Counted from the first letter of the stretch, positions 1 through 8,574 are shown. The stretch: DNA of 64,000 nucleotides from Mycolicibacterium septicum DSM 44393 (GCF_000455325.1 NZ_HG322951.1:2087477-2151476), one strand, 5' to 3'. Program-made: numbers and translations. Notes: a model not told the origin generated them from the letters alone.

Positions 1-123
1 CTTGGACGCCTTGTCCGTCGAATCAGCGTGTGCGGTGCCCTGGCCGGCCACGGCGATCGCCGCACCGACTCCCGCCGCTACCGCGACACCTCCGACGTAG
101 CCGATGTACCTCGTTGACGCCAT
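1..123 (-). CDS. Exported protein, N-terminal part only
   Basis: The gene runs off the left edge, so only about 41 residues are visible. The ATG at 121-123 is preceded on the minus strand by GAAAGGAC at good spacing. The peptide begins MASTRYIGYVGG, continues with a hydrophobic Ala/Val/Gly stretch and then reaches THADS, a plausible AxA-type Sec signal peptidase site, so the product is probably secreted or cell-wall associated. It lies 87 bases downstream of the MNIO gene on the same strand. A possible -10 (TACGAT, 160-165, minus) suggests it may have its own promoter. Function cannot be assigned from this fragment. Confidence 0.7.
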   Translation of the reverse strand, partial: MASTRYIGYVGGVAVAAGVGAAIAVAGQGTAHADSTDKASK

Positions 124-210
124 TGCCGTCCTTTCACAGCCGATCCCCAGCCCACGGGAATCGTAGGGGGCGGCGGCGTGATCGGCATCACGAGGTGACG
201 TTCTGGGCAC

Positions 211-1437
211 TCAGCGGATGGACATCCCCGGCTGAGCCAGCCACTCGGTGAACTGCCGGCCCTCGTCGGCCGCCCAGCGCGATGGCGGAGATGCGTCGAG
301 ATACGACTCCAGGATCCGTTCGGTCTGGTCCGGTCCGCGGGTCTCGATCAGGCTGCGCAGCAGATCGGGCCGGGCCAGGGTGAGTTGGCCGAGCCGGGCC
401 CGGTCGGCCAGACCGCGCAACAGCTGCATGGCCGGATCATCGGTGGGCGGCTCGGCGCTCGCGCGCGCCGTGTACGCCGCCAGCTGTCGTTCCCACTCCC
501 GGGTCCCGGTCAGGTCGTGATCGGCGCGGGGGCCGACGGGCGCTCGGGGCACCGACGCGGCCGGGCGAAACGGCTGCTCGACCGGCGTGCCGTCGCAGAT
601 GCGATGCAGCGCCTGCAGGATCGCCCGCAGGCCGGCCGCACCGAGCGACACCATCGAGGTGGGCACGGCCTCGAACACCACCGCGCGCAGCTGCGGCAAC
701 CGCGGGACCGTGGAAGCCAGCAGGGACAGCAGTTCCAGATCCGGACCGCCGATATGGGCATCGAGGTAGTAGCCCTCCAACTCGAAGCCGCCCGCGACGT
801 GGATCTCCAGCACCTGGTCCAGTGGCAGGGTGTCGAGGACGTCCTCGACGGGTTGGCGCCCGTTGCGTTCGTTGGCCAGCAGGTTGTGCAGGTCGAGCAG
901 GATGCCGCAGTCGGCCCGCTGGGCGATCTCGGCGATGAAGGTGCCGTCGGCCAGCTCGCCGGGGCGCGGCCGAAGATAGTTGACTCCGGTCTCGATGAGA
1001 AATGGCCGCTCTGAACAGGTTTGGTAGCTCGCGATGTGCTCGACGGCCGCGTCGACTCCGGTCGAGGTCTGCGCCGGCGGCAGCAGGAACCCGGCGTCGA
1101 GGTCCTGCCCCGCGTGACGTACCTGGTTGAACGACAGATGTTCGCTCCAGTGCGTGGCCCCGAGCCGGTCGGCGCAGCGGGCGGCCAGCGTCACCCCGGC
1201 CGGGTCCGGGGCTGTGCAGCCGCCGACCGGGAAGCCCACCCCGTGCACCAGCGTGGGACGGTCACGGCTCTCGACCCAGTCGAACGCGGGTTCGTTGATG
1301 TCCCAGCCGGTTTGGCGTGGCGTCCACATCGTCTGCGGCTCGATCTCGACCACGTCGATGAGGTCGGCGACCTCGCTCCAGACCAGATCCAGTCCGGTGG
1401 TGGCGATGACACCGACGCCGAGATCGAGCCGCGACAT
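211..1437 (-). CDS. DUF692 / MNIO family oxidase-like protein with C-terminal extension
   Basis: Resembles the DUF692 TIM-barrel family (multinuclear non-heme iron oxidases such as MbnB, TglH and ChrH), which modify ribosomal peptides, often at Cys. Visible family motifs in order are HGVGFPVG, HWSEHLSF, ETGVNY, LLDLHNL, EIHVAGG and DAHIGG, so the expected His/Glu/Asp/Asn metal ligands are present. The barrel covers about residues 1-285. The remaining ~110 residues are an alpha-helical extension ending in a GRQFTEWLA-like stretch that could replace the separate partner protein (DUF2063-like) of other systems; that is inference. The ATG at 1435-1437 follows the stop of the 73-codon gene by six bases, which implies translational coupling. 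The substrate is unknown; the upstream peptide is the obvious candidate. Confidence 0.85.
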   Translation of the reverse strand: MSRLDLGVGVIATTGLDLVWSEVADLIDVVEIEPQTMWTPRQTGWDINEPAFDWVESRDRPTLVHGVGFPVGGCTAPDPAGVTLAARCADRLGATHWSEHLSFNQVRHAGQDLDAGFLLPPAQTSTGVDAAVEHIASYQTCSERPFLIETGVNYLRPRPGELADGTFIAEIAQRADCGILLDLHNLLANERNGRQPVEDVLDTLPLDQVLEIHVAGGFELEGYYLDAHIGGPDLELLSLLASTVPRLPQLRAVVFEAVPTSMVSLGAAGLRAILQALHRICDGTPVEQPFRPAASVPRAPVGPRADHDLTGTREWERQLAAYTARASAEPPTDDPAMQLLRGLADRARLGQLTLARPDLLRSLIETRGPDQTERILESYLDASPPSRWAADEGRQFTEWLAQPGMSIR

Positions 1438-1443
1438 CGACCG

Positions 1444-1665
1444 CTAACCCGTGGTGGGCGTGGCGACGCCCTCTTCGTTGATGACGAAGTCGGAGAATCC
1501 CTGCCAGTGCAGGTCCAGTCCGGAATGGCAACCAGGGCAGCCGGCATGGCCGAGCACGCTGGCCTGTGCCTTCTGGAACTTCTTGAGGTCGAACAGCACC
1601 GAATCGGGGGCGCTGATCCGGATCCGGTCCCGTGGGGGCAGCGGCTGGGGGTTCAAATCGGCCAT
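1444..1665 (-). CDS. 73-residue Cys-containing peptide, candidate MNIO substrate
   Basis: A short protein starting MADLNPQPLPPRD, with a strong ribosome site (AGGAAAGGAC) nine bases before the ATG. The N-terminal third is proline-rich and charged. The second half holds GCPGCHSG (Cys43, Cys46, His47) followed by His53/Trp54 and an acidic tail, with no signal peptide. The layout of a recognition-like N-terminus plus a short Cys/His core, directly before an MNIO gene, matches RiPP precursor/enzyme pairs. It could instead be a small metal-binding protein that uses CxxCH. No other maturation or export gene is seen in the unit, except possibly the partial exported protein downstream. Confidence 0.75.
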   Translation of the reverse strand: MADLNPQPLPPRDRIRISAPDSVLFDLKKFQKAQASVLGHAGCPGCHSGLDLHWQGFSDFVINEEGVATPTTG

Positions 1666-1743
1666 GATGCGAGTCCTTTCCTGCGGTGACCGGGGAATCC
1701 GGTGATAAGCCGAGGTTAGGAAGGTGGGCGGGGCGCAGTCGCG

Positions 1744-1757
1744 GGTAGTTGACTACC
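1744..1757. promoter_or_regulatory. Inverted repeat GGTAGT-TG-ACTACC, candidate operator
   Basis: A 6-base-arm palindrome with a 2-base centre in the divergent region between the peptide/MNIO unit and dnaE2. On the minus strand it lies just upstream of a possible -10 (TAACCT, 1713-1718), so it would sit over or next to the -35 of the peptide/MNIO promoter. Its binding protein is unknown. Confidence 0.4.
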
Positions 1758-1777
1758 TGATTCAGCCCCTGGATGTA

Positions 1778-1799
1778 TCGAACAAATGTTCGATACACT
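1778..1799 (+). promoter_or_regulatory. LexA (SOS) box and -10 element of dnaE2
   Basis: TCGAACAAATGTTCGA at 1778-1793 is a perfect palindrome matching the mycobacterial LexA site TCGAAC-N4-GTTCGA. It abuts TACACT (1794-1799), a good -10. The GTG at 1806 lies six bases after the -10, so transcription probably starts on or next to the start codon (leaderless mRNA). LexA bound here would cover the -35/spacer region and repress until DNA damage. Confidence 0.9.
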
Positions 1800-1805
1800 G
1801 GCGAG

Positions 1806-4800
1806 GTGGGATGGCATAACGGGCCGCCGAGCTGGTCGGAGATGGAGCGGGTGCTTACCGGCAAGCCCCGACGTTCCGGCCTGCCGTTGGAGCCCGCGGG
1901 CGACGGCGGGGATAGCCCCGCCTGGTCGCGTAAGCGCGGGAGCTATCAACCACCGGAGCTCGACCGGCCGCGCACGTCGGTCCGCTACGCCGAGCTGCAC
2001 ACGCATTCGGCGTACAGCTTCCTCGACGGCGCGAGCACGCCGGAGGAGTTGGTCGAGGAGGCGGCCCGGCTGAACCTGCGGGCGATCGCGCTGACCGATC
2101 ACGACGGGCTCTACGGTGTGGTCCGGTTCGCCGAGGCGGCCAGGGAGCTGGACGTGGCCACGGTCTTCGGCGCCGAGCTGTCGCTGGGGAACATTCCCCG
2201 CACCGAGGACCCCGACCCACCGGGCCCGCATCTGCTGGTGCTGGCCCGCGGTCCGGAGGGCTACCGGCGGTTGTCCCGCGAGATCGCCAAGGCGCACCTG
2301 GCCGGTGGTGAGAAAGGCAAGCCCCGCTACGACTTCGACGGCCTCACCGAGGCCGCGGGCGGGCACTGGCACATCCTGACGGGCTGCCGTAAAGGCCATG
2401 TCCGCCAGGCGCTTTCCCGGGGCGGTCCGGAAGCTGCCGCCGCCGCGCTGGCCGATCTGGTGGACCGTTTCGGGGCCGACCGGGTCAGCGTCGAACTCTC
2501 CCATCACGGCCATCCGTGTGACGACGAGCGCAACGCCGTCCTGGCCGGGCTGGCCCCGCGGTTCGGAATACCGGTGGTGGCCACCACCGGTGCGCACTTC
2601 GCCGCCCCTGACCGGGGCCGGCTGGCCATGGCGATGGCGGCGATCCGGGCCCGCAACTCGATGGACACCGCCGCCGGGTGGCTGGCCCCGCTCGGCGGGT
2701 CTCACCTGCGTTCGGGGGAGGAGATGGCCCGGCTGTTCGGTACCGAGATCGTGACGGCCGCAGCGGATCTGGGTGAGCAGTGCGCCTTCGGGCTGGCGCT
2801 CATCGCCCCGCAGTTGCCACCGTTCGACGTCCCGGCCGGGCACACCGAGGACAGCTGGCTGCGGCATCTGGTCATGGCGGGTGCGGCCGAGCGGTACGGG
2901 CCCGTGGACAACGCGAGGAAGGCCTATGCGCAGATCGAACACGAGCTGCGCATCATCGAGCAGTTGAAGTTTCCCGGCTATTTCCTGGTGGTGCACGACA
3001 TCACCCGGTTCTGCCGGGACAACGACATCCTGTGCCAGGGCAGGGGATCGGCGGCAAACTCGGCGGTCTGCTACGCGCTGAAGGTCACCAACGTCGACCC
3101 GATCGCCAATGAGCTGCTGTTCGAACGGTTCCTGTCCCCGGCCCGCGACGGTCCTCCCGACATCGACATCGACATCGAATCGGACCTGCGCGAGAACGTC
3201 ATTCAGTACGTGTACGAGCGTTACGGGCGTGACTACGCCGCGCAGGTCGCCAACGTCATCACCTATCGCGGCCGCAGTGCGGTCCGCGACATGGCCCGGG
3301 CGCTGGGTTTCTCCCAGGGACAGCAGGATGCCTGGAGCAAGCAGCTCAGCCGATGGAACGGGCGTCCGGACTCTCCGGAGGCGGAGGACATCCCGCAGCC
3401 GGTGATCGAGTTGGCCACCCAGATCGCCAACCTGCCGCGGCACCTCGGCATCCACTCGGGCGGCATGGTGATCTGTGACCGCCCGATCGCCGACGTGTGC
3501 CCGGTGGAGTGGGCCCGCATGGCCAACCGCAGCGTGCTGCAGTGGGACAAAGACGACTGTGCGGCAATCGGTTTGGTCAAGTTCGACCTGCTCGGTCTCG
3601 GGATGCTCTCGGCGCTGCACTACGCGATCGACCTGCTGGCCGAGCACAAAGGCATCGCCGTCGACCTGGCCAAGCTGGACCTGTCCGAACCGGCGGTCTA
3701 CGAGATGTTGCAGAAGGCCGACTCGGTCGGGGTGTTCCAGGTGGAGTCCCGCGCGCAGATGGCCACCCTTCCCCGGCTCAAGCCGAGGGAGTTCTACGAC
3801 CTCGTGGTGGAGGTGGCGCTGATCCGTCCGGGTCCGATCCAGGGCGGTTCGGTACACCCCTATATCCGTCGCCGCAACGGTCTGGAGGAAGTCACCTACG
3901 ACCATCCGTCGATGGAATCCGCACTCAAGAAGACGCTGGGCATCCCGCTGTTCCAGGAGCAGCTCATGCAATTGGCAGTCGACTGTGCGGGTTTCACCGC
4001 GGCAGAGGCCGACCAGTTGCGCCGGGCGATGGGCTCCAAACGCTCGACCGAGAAGATGCGAAGGCTGCGCAACCGGTTCTACGACGGCATGGCCGAACTG
4101 CACGGGATCACCGACGAGGTGGCCGAGCGGATCTACGAGAAGCTGGAGGCGTTCGCCAATTTCGGTTTCCCGGAAAGCCATTCGCTGAGCTTCGCGTCGC
4201 TGGTCTTCTATTCGTCGTGGTTCAAGCTGCATCACCCTGCGGCGTTCTGCGCGGCACTGCTACGGGCCCAGCCGATGGGGTTCTATTCGCCGCAGTCACT
4301 GGTCGCCGACGCGCGCCGGCACGGGGTGACGGTGCACGGACCCGATGCCAACGCCAGCCTGGCCTACGCGACGCTGGAGAACGCCGGCCTGGACGTGCGG
4401 CTGGGGCTGGGCAGTGTCCGTCACATCGGTGACGAGTTGGCGGAGCGCCTGGTCGATGAACGAAATGCCAACGGGCCGTTCGAAACCCTGATCGACCTGA
4501 CCGGCCGCGTGCAGCTGTCGGTACCCCAGACCGAGGCGCTGGCCACCGCCGGTGCGCTGGGTTGTTTCGGGATCAGCCGGCGTGAGGCGCTGTGGGCTGC
4601 GGGTGCGGCGGCCGGTCAGCGGCCGGACCGGCTGCCGGGGGTGGGCTCGTCCTCACATGTCCCGCCGCTGCCGGGGATGAGCGCCCTGGAACTGTCGGCC
4701 GCGGACGTGTGGGCCACCGGTGTCTCGCCGGACAGCTATCCCACCCAGTACCTGCGCGCCGACCTCGACGCGCTGGGCGTGATTCCTGCCGACAAGTTGC

Positions 4801-5090
4801 TGGGTGTCGTCGACGGAACCCGGATCCTGGTTGCCGGGGCGGTAACTCACCGGCAGCGTCCGGCGACCGCGCAGGGCGTGACATTCATGAACCTGGAAGA
4901 CGAGACCGGGATGGTCAACGTGCTGTGTGCGCCCGGGGTGTGGGCGCGCTACCGCAAGCTGGCGCAGACGGCGCCGGCACTGGTGGTCCGCGGCATCGTG
5001 CAGAACGCCAGTGGCGCCGTCACCGTGATCGCCGACCGGATGAGCCCGGTCGAGCTGAGGGTCGGCTCGCGGTCGCGCGATTTCCGCTGA
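1806..5090 (+). CDS. dnaE2: Error-prone DNA polymerase DnaE2
   Basis: A C-family DNA polymerase used for translesion synthesis and damage-induced mutagenesis; in mycobacteria it works with ImuA' and ImuB, neither of which is in this window. The 1094-residue product has a PHP domain from about residue 60 (YAELHTHSAYSFLDGAS), the polymerase active-site motif PDIDIDIES near residue 450, QWDKDDC near 580, and a C-terminal OB-fold (about 1000-1060). The reading frame is open further upstream, to 1773, but GTG at 1806 gives the known N-terminus (GWxNGPPSW) and fits the leaderless promoter. No replicative-polymerase accessory genes are adjacent. Confidence 0.97.
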   Translation: MGWHNGPPSWSEMERVLTGKPRRSGLPLEPAGDGGDSPAWSRKRGSYQPPELDRPRTSVRYAELHTHSAYSFLDGASTPEELVEEAARLNLRAIALTDHDGLYGVVRFAEAARELDVATVFGAELSLGNIPRTEDPDPPGPHLLVLARGPEGYRRLSREIAKAHLAGGEKGKPRYDFDGLTEAAGGHWHILTGCRKGHVRQALSRGGPEAAAAALADLVDRFGADRVSVELSHHGHPCDDERNAVLAGLAPRFGIPVVATTGAHFAAPDRGRLAMAMAAIRARNSMDTAAGWLAPLGGSHLRSGEEMARLFGTEIVTAAADLGEQCAFGLALIAPQLPPFDVPAGHTEDSWLRHLVMAGAAERYGPVDNARKAYAQIEHELRIIEQLKFPGYFLVVHDITRFCRDNDILCQGRGSAANSAVCYALKVTNVDPIANELLFERFLSPARDGPPDIDIDIESDLRENVIQYVYERYGRDYAAQVANVITYRGRSAVRDMARALGFSQGQQDAWSKQLSRWNGRPDSPEAEDIPQPVIELATQIANLPRHLGIHSGGMVICDRPIADVCPVEWARMANRSVLQWDKDDCAAIGLVKFDLLGLGMLSALHYAIDLLAEHKGIAVDLAKLDLSEPAVYEMLQKADSVGVFQVESRAQMATLPRLKPREFYDLVVEVALIRPGPIQGGSVHPYIRRRNGLEEVTYDHPSMESALKKTLGIPLFQEQLMQLAVDCAGFTAAEADQLRRAMGSKRSTEKMRRLRNRFYDGMAELHGITDEVAERIYEKLEAFANFGFPESHSLSFASLVFYSSWFKLHHPAAFCAALLRAQPMGFYSPQSLVADARRHGVTVHGPDANASLAYATLENAGLDVRLGLGSVRHIGDELAERLVDERNANGPFETLIDLTGRVQLSVPQTEALATAGALGCFGISRREALWAAGAAAGQRPDRLPGVGSSSHVPPLPGMSALELSAADVWATGVSPDSYPTQYLRADLDALGVIPADKLLGVVDGTRILVAGAVTHRQRPATAQGVTFMNLEDETGMVNVLCAPGVWARYRKLAQTAPALVVRGIVQNASGAVTVIADRMSPVELRVGSRSRDFR

Positions 5091-5102
5091 GCTCGCCGGC
5101 GG

Positions 5103-6086
5103 TCAGCTCGGGTCGGCGCCGGAGACGCTGGAAACGGTAGAGACGCTGCGGGTCGTGGTGTCCTCAAGCCCGGTCCGCAGCAGCGACCATGCCAGCCGCC
5201 GCGCGTCGGTGGCCCGCTCGTGCAGCAGGCGTTGGACCGCGGGGATGGGATTGGTTTCCGGGGTCCGTCCCTCGACCACGTCGGCGTGCAGATCCTCGGC
5301 AACCTGGATCGCCAGCAGCACGGCGTCGTTGACCCGGTTCAGCGCATCCTGCAGGCGGTCGTCCTGGCTGAGCAGATGGGCGTTGTCCAGTTCGACCGAA
5401 ACGTTGCTGACCACCTGACTGATCTGTCCGAAGAGCGCGTTCATCACGGTTTCCCGCTCGTCGCGGTCCGGGTTGCGCAGTTGTGTCGCACCTTCGGTCC
5501 ACAGCGTGGCGAGCATCCGGGTGTGTGCGCCGACCGCACGTGACACCTCGATCATCGCCTGCTTCTGCAGTTGTTCGAGCAGGTTGTTGCGCTCGATGCG
5601 GGCCAGTTCCTGTTGTGCCACCAGTTCGGCATCGTGCAGCTTCTGCTGGGACTCCATCTGGGCCCGATGCCATTTCTGGGTCAGCGCGAGTTCCAGCGCC
5701 GAGCGTTCGTCGGCGGCCGCCAACTCACGGCGCAGACGATCGTCGGCTTGGGCGATGTCATGTTTGGCCTGACGCTGGACGGTGAGGGTCAGCCACATCG
5801 TCACCATCACGACGACGAAGATGACGGCACCGAAGAACCACTCGGCCTTGCTTCCGCGTTCGCCCGGGCTGAGCAGCAGGTACCAGACGATGGCCAGGCT
5901 GCTCAGGCCGCCGCACACCAGCCAACCGATGCCGGCCTTGGGATCGATCGACAAGGCTTTGGGGGCCGGGTCCCGATCGACCGCAGCCACCCGCATCGGT
6001 TCAGTCGTGTCACCGATCTGGCTGTAATCCAACGGGGCACCCCCTGAAGACTCAGCGACCCTTGTCGATTCAGTTAGTCCGGCCAT
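5103..6086 (-). CDS. Membrane protein with two TM helices and a long coiled coil
   Basis: The start at 6086 is chosen because GGGAGGT lies six bases before that ATG; the frame is open further upstream without a ribosome site. The 327-residue product has a soluble N-terminus of about 50 residues, two transmembrane segments (about 52-72 and 82-104), then a long Gln/Glu/Ala-rich heptad region (about 105-180) and a helical C-terminal part. I do not recognise a catalytic domain. The topology suggests a membrane-anchored scaffold. It converges with dnaE2 (12 bases between stops). Confidence 0.75.
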   Translation of the reverse strand: MAGLTESTRVAESSGGAPLDYSQIGDTTEPMRVAAVDRDPAPKALSIDPKAGIGWLVCGGLSSLAIVWYLLLSPGERGSKAEWFFGAVIFVVVMVTMWLTLTVQRQAKHDIAQADDRLRRELAAADERSALELALTQKWHRAQMESQQKLHDAELVAQQELARIERNNLLEQLQKQAMIEVSRAVGAHTRMLATLWTEGATQLRNPDRDERETVMNALFGQISQVVSNVSVELDNAHLLSQDDRLQDALNRVNDAVLLAIQVAEDLHADVVEGRTPETNPIPAVQRLLHERATDARRLAWSLLRTGLEDTTTRSVSTVSSVSGADPS

Positions 6087-6351
6087 GTCGACCTCCCATC
6101 GGCCAAGCCTGCCACCGTGCAGGCGTTCAGAGTAAGGCCAACCTCGGCAGCGGGTGCTACCGGCCGGTGGCACCCGCATTCGCATACTCTGTTTTTCGTC
6201 ATTCTTCAAGTGCCCCTAGCGATGACGAGCCGCGCGGTAACCGCTAGTGTCATCGGCGTGCTCACCGCGAGCGGCGGTGGATCGGCCCGACAGGTCCGGC
6301 AACCGGCCGCTCACTTTTCTGTTGATCTGTTCGCTTGAGAATTGAGGGCCC

Positions 6352-6924
6352 ATGGGACAAAACGCGACGCTGGAAGGTGATTCGGCGGTCATCGTCAGTC
6401 TGTCGGAGGCGGCGATGCACATGTATTCCGCCGCGATCGATGCACTGCCCTTCCCCGAGGACAAGAAGTTCCACAAGCGCGCCGACGTCGTCCTGTCCGG
6501 CCTGCGCAAGCTGCGTGCCTCCCTGTCCGAGGCGGCCAGCAGCAACCGGCCGTCTCCCGCGGTCATCGTGGCGCTGAGCGGGGTCCGTCAGCGGTATGAC
6601 TCGCTGATGGCCCACGCCGCTTCGGCGCCGGGATCCTCTCTGGGACAGCAGATCTACGTCACCCGCGTCCACGCCAAGCTGTCGGCCCAGGAAGTGGCCA
6701 ACGGTGCCGGCCTGCGCGACGGACTGCTCGACGAGCTCGAGGCCGGCGCAACGCCGACCGACGCCGAGGCGACCAAGATCCGGGACACCATCGCGGCGCT
6801 GGGCGGGTTGCCCGGCGACGATCACGGCATCCATGCCGTCCCGTCCTCGGCCGACTACGGCTCCTCGGACGAGCCGCAGGCCAACGGCTGGGAGCCCGTG
6901 CTGGTATCCGAGAACGCCGGCTGA
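6352..6924 (+). CDS. Hypothetical protein with HTH-like segment
   Basis: 190 residues. The ATG at 6352 follows GAGGG. The first half is alpha-helical (SEAAMHMYSAAIDALPFPED...). Residues about 103-150 (IYVTRVHAKLSAQEVANGAGL...) look like an XRE-type helix-turn-helix, and the tail is acidic and disordered. It may be a small DNA-binding protein. It stands alone between divergent and co-directional genes and is followed by two strong hairpins. No specific family recognised. Confidence 0.7.
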   Translation: MGQNATLEGDSAVIVSLSEAAMHMYSAAIDALPFPEDKKFHKRADVVLSGLRKLRASLSEAASSNRPSPAVIVALSGVRQRYDSLMAHAASAPGSSLGQQIYVTRVHAKLSAQEVANGAGLRDGLLDELEAGATPTDAEATKIRDTIAALGGLPGDDHGIHAVPSSADYGSSDEPQANGWEPVLVSENAG

Positions 6925-6934
6925 CAGACCCCGT

Positions 6935-6961
6935 GCACCGTCGTCGATTCGGCGACGGTGC
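6935..6961 (+). terminator. Hairpin after the HTH-like gene
   Basis: GCACCGTCG pairs perfectly with CGACGGTGC across a 9-base loop, 10 bases after the stop codon. There is no run of Ts, as is common for mycobacterial terminators. Confidence 0.6.
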
Positions 6962-7010
6962 GCAACCTTCATCGGTTAGCTGAGTTGTACTGCGGCGCAC
7001 GATGATTAGG

Positions 7011-7040
7011 AGCTCCCCAGCAAACTGCTGGGGAGCTTCT
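7011..7040 (+). terminator. Second, stronger hairpin with T-rich tail
   Basis: AGCTCCCCAGCA pairs perfectly with TGCTGGGGAGCT (12 bp, 3-base loop), followed by TCTGGTTTCT. It insulates the nitroreductase promoter, which begins about 20 bases later. Confidence 0.75.
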
Positions 7041-7059
7041 GGTTTCTGTCGAGCGGTTG

Positions 7060-7065
7060 TAGTCT
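7060..7065 (+). promoter_or_regulatory. -10 element of the nitroreductase, leaderless
   Basis: TAGTCT ends six bases before the ATG at 7072, with TG just upstream of the element. No Shine-Dalgarno sequence is present, so a leaderless transcript is likely. Confidence 0.5.
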
Positions 7066-7071
7066 CGCGGC

Positions 7072-7725
7072 ATGACAGCCGAACCAGCCCTGAACTTGAC
7101 CGTCGACGAACTCCTCACCACCACCCGATCGGTGCGCAAACGGCTCGACTTCGAAAAGCCGGTGCCGCGTGAGGTGCTCACGGAGTGCCTCGACCTGGCT
7201 CTACAGGCCCCCACCGGGTCGAATGCGCAAGGCTGGCAATGGGTTTTCGTCGAGGATCCGGCAAAGAAGAAGGCCCTGGCCGACATCTACCGGGCCAGCG
7301 CCAACCCCTACCTGGACATGCCCAAACCCGAGCGCGGTGACATCCGCGATCAGCAGGCGGACGCCGTCATGAGCTCCGCCAGGTACCTCACCGACAACTT
7401 CGAGAAGGCGCCGGTGCTGATGATCCCGTGCCTCGAGGGTCGGCCCGACGGTGCCCCCGCCGGCATGTCCGCATCATTCTGGGGATCCCTGCTGCCCGCG
7501 GTGTGGAGCTTCATGCTGGCGCTGCGCTCGCGCGGCCTCGGGTCGGCCTGGACGACGCTGCACCTGCTCGGTGACGGCGAGAAGCAGGCGGCCGAACTGC
7601 TGGGCATTCCGTTCGATCGGTACGCCCAGGCGGGGCTGTTCCCGATCGCCTACACCAAGGGCACCGACTTCAAGAAGGCCAAGCGCCTTCCGGCTGAGCA
7701 GTTCTCGCACTGGGACAGTTGGTGA
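7072..7725 (+). CDS. Nitroreductase family FMN protein (Rv3368c type)
   Basis: 217 residues of the nitroreductase fold: an FMN-binding dimer that reduces nitro-aromatics, quinones or related substrates with NAD(P)H. Visible landmarks are the N-terminal TTTRSVRKRLDF (the family RRSxRxF phosphate-binding region), APTGSNAQGWQW (FMN/substrate loop), the central AVWSFMLALRSRGLGSAWTT helix and GLFPIAYTKGTDFKKA near the end. Position two genes after dnaE2 matches M. tuberculosis Rv3368c. Monocistronic, between a terminator on each side. The physiological substrate is not evident. Confidence 0.88.
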   Translation: MTAEPALNLTVDELLTTTRSVRKRLDFEKPVPREVLTECLDLALQAPTGSNAQGWQWVFVEDPAKKKALADIYRASANPYLDMPKPERGDIRDQQADAVMSSARYLTDNFEKAPVLMIPCLEGRPDGAPAGMSASFWGSLLPAVWSFMLALRSRGLGSAWTTLHLLGDGEKQAAELLGIPFDRYAQAGLFPIAYTKGTDFKKAKRLPAEQFSHWDSW

Positions 7726-7800
7726 GCCCGGTGGGCCCTGGGGCAGCTGTTGCCCTCCGATGCAATTGTGAAGCCGGTGTATGAACTCTCTGTGAGATTC

Positions 7801-7829
7801 GGGCGTGGGTCGCGTGGCGGCCCACGCCC
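7801..7829. terminator. Convergent terminator hairpin
   Basis: GGGCGTGGG and CCCACGCCC (9 bp) flank an 11-base loop between the stops of the nitroreductase and the spoU gene, so it can serve both directions. Confidence 0.6.
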
Positions 7830-7838
7830 GGGGCGTAA

Positions 7839-8303
7839 CTAGACGCCGCCGGCGAACCCGTGTTGGCGCCATGCCTCATAAGCGGCGACGGCCGCGGCAT
7901 TGGACAGATTCAATGACCGCCTGCCGTCGAGCATCGGAATACGTACCTGCGCGGTGATATTCGGGTCGGCCAGAGTTTGTGCGTCCAGTCCGGTGGGTTC
8001 CGGGCCGAACATCAGCACATCTCCCGGCTGGTAGGCGATATCGGCGAACGAGGTCGACGCGTGGGCGGTGAATGCGTAGACCCGGGCCGGCATCAACGCG
8101 CGCCACGCGGCCGCCAGGTCGGCGTGCACGGTCACCGATGCCAGGTCGTGGTAGTCGAGGCCGGCCCGGCGCAGCTTGGGTTCGGACAGATCGAAGCCCA
8201 GGGGCTCGACCAGATGCAGCTCGCACCCGGTACCTGCCACCATCCTGATCGCATTGCCGGTGTTGGGTGCGATGCGGGGAGAAAAGAACAACACCCGGAA
8301 CAT
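7839..8303 (-). CDS. spoU: SpoU/TrmL-type RNA 2'-O-methyltransferase (Rv3366 type)
   Basis: A SPOUT-class SAM-dependent methyltransferase, probably acting on the tRNA wobble position as TrmL does. Starting at the ATG at 8303 gives 154 residues, the usual length. It begins MFRVLFFSPRIAPNTGNAIR (SPOUT motif 1, N of NTGN), has GDVLMFGPEPTGL (motif 2) and ends with IPMLDGRRSLNLSNAAAVAAYE (motif 3, the SAM-binding trefoil knot). The open frame upstream of 8303 is not family-like. A TACGAT at 8313-8318 on the minus strand could be its -10. Confidence 0.93.
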   Translation of the reverse strand: MFRVLFFSPRIAPNTGNAIRMVAGTGCELHLVEPLGFDLSEPKLRRAGLDYHDLASVTVHADLAAAWRALMPARVYAFTAHASTSFADIAYQPGDVLMFGPEPTGLDAQTLADPNITAQVRIPMLDGRRSLNLSNAAAVAAYEAWRQHGFAGGV

Positions 8304-8574
8304 CCGACGATGATCGTACGAACGCCCGCCCGGGGGCGAATCGGGATGTAATTGAGGTCCGAATCGGCACGCGGAATAGAAGTGGAAATCGGCACGCGAT
8401 TCGGCAAGGACAGCGCTGTTTGCTCGATTACCACACAACTGCGCTACGGCTCGGTCACGAACTCTGTCTGTTCAGTAAGAATTGTGGAAACGCTCGCGAG
8501 CTGCTGTCATACTCGTGCAATTGCCAAGGCGTTTGACGCCCGCCCCAGCGTGGGCGGAAACAGCAGGAAGTCTT
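8304..8574. other. Long intergenic region upstream of the conservon
   Basis: No convincing gene. It holds a 12-base direct repeat AATCGGCACGCG (8362-8373 and 8387-8398, 25 bases apart), a possible -10 CATACT near 8509, and a CCGCCC/GGGCGG hairpin (8540-8557). If transcription starts after CATACT, the conservon mRNA has a leader of about 115 bases containing this hairpin and the uORF that follows. Confidence 0.4.

Noticed and set aside
1716..4235. 839-codon open frame antisense to dnaE2
   Set aside because: Composition-driven shadow in GC-rich DNA; Arg/Gln/Gly-rich translation without domains, while dnaE2 is unmistakable.
8267..8536. 89-codon plus-strand frame upstream of the conservon
   Set aside because: No ribosome site, no family features, overlaps the spoU start; left as intergenic.
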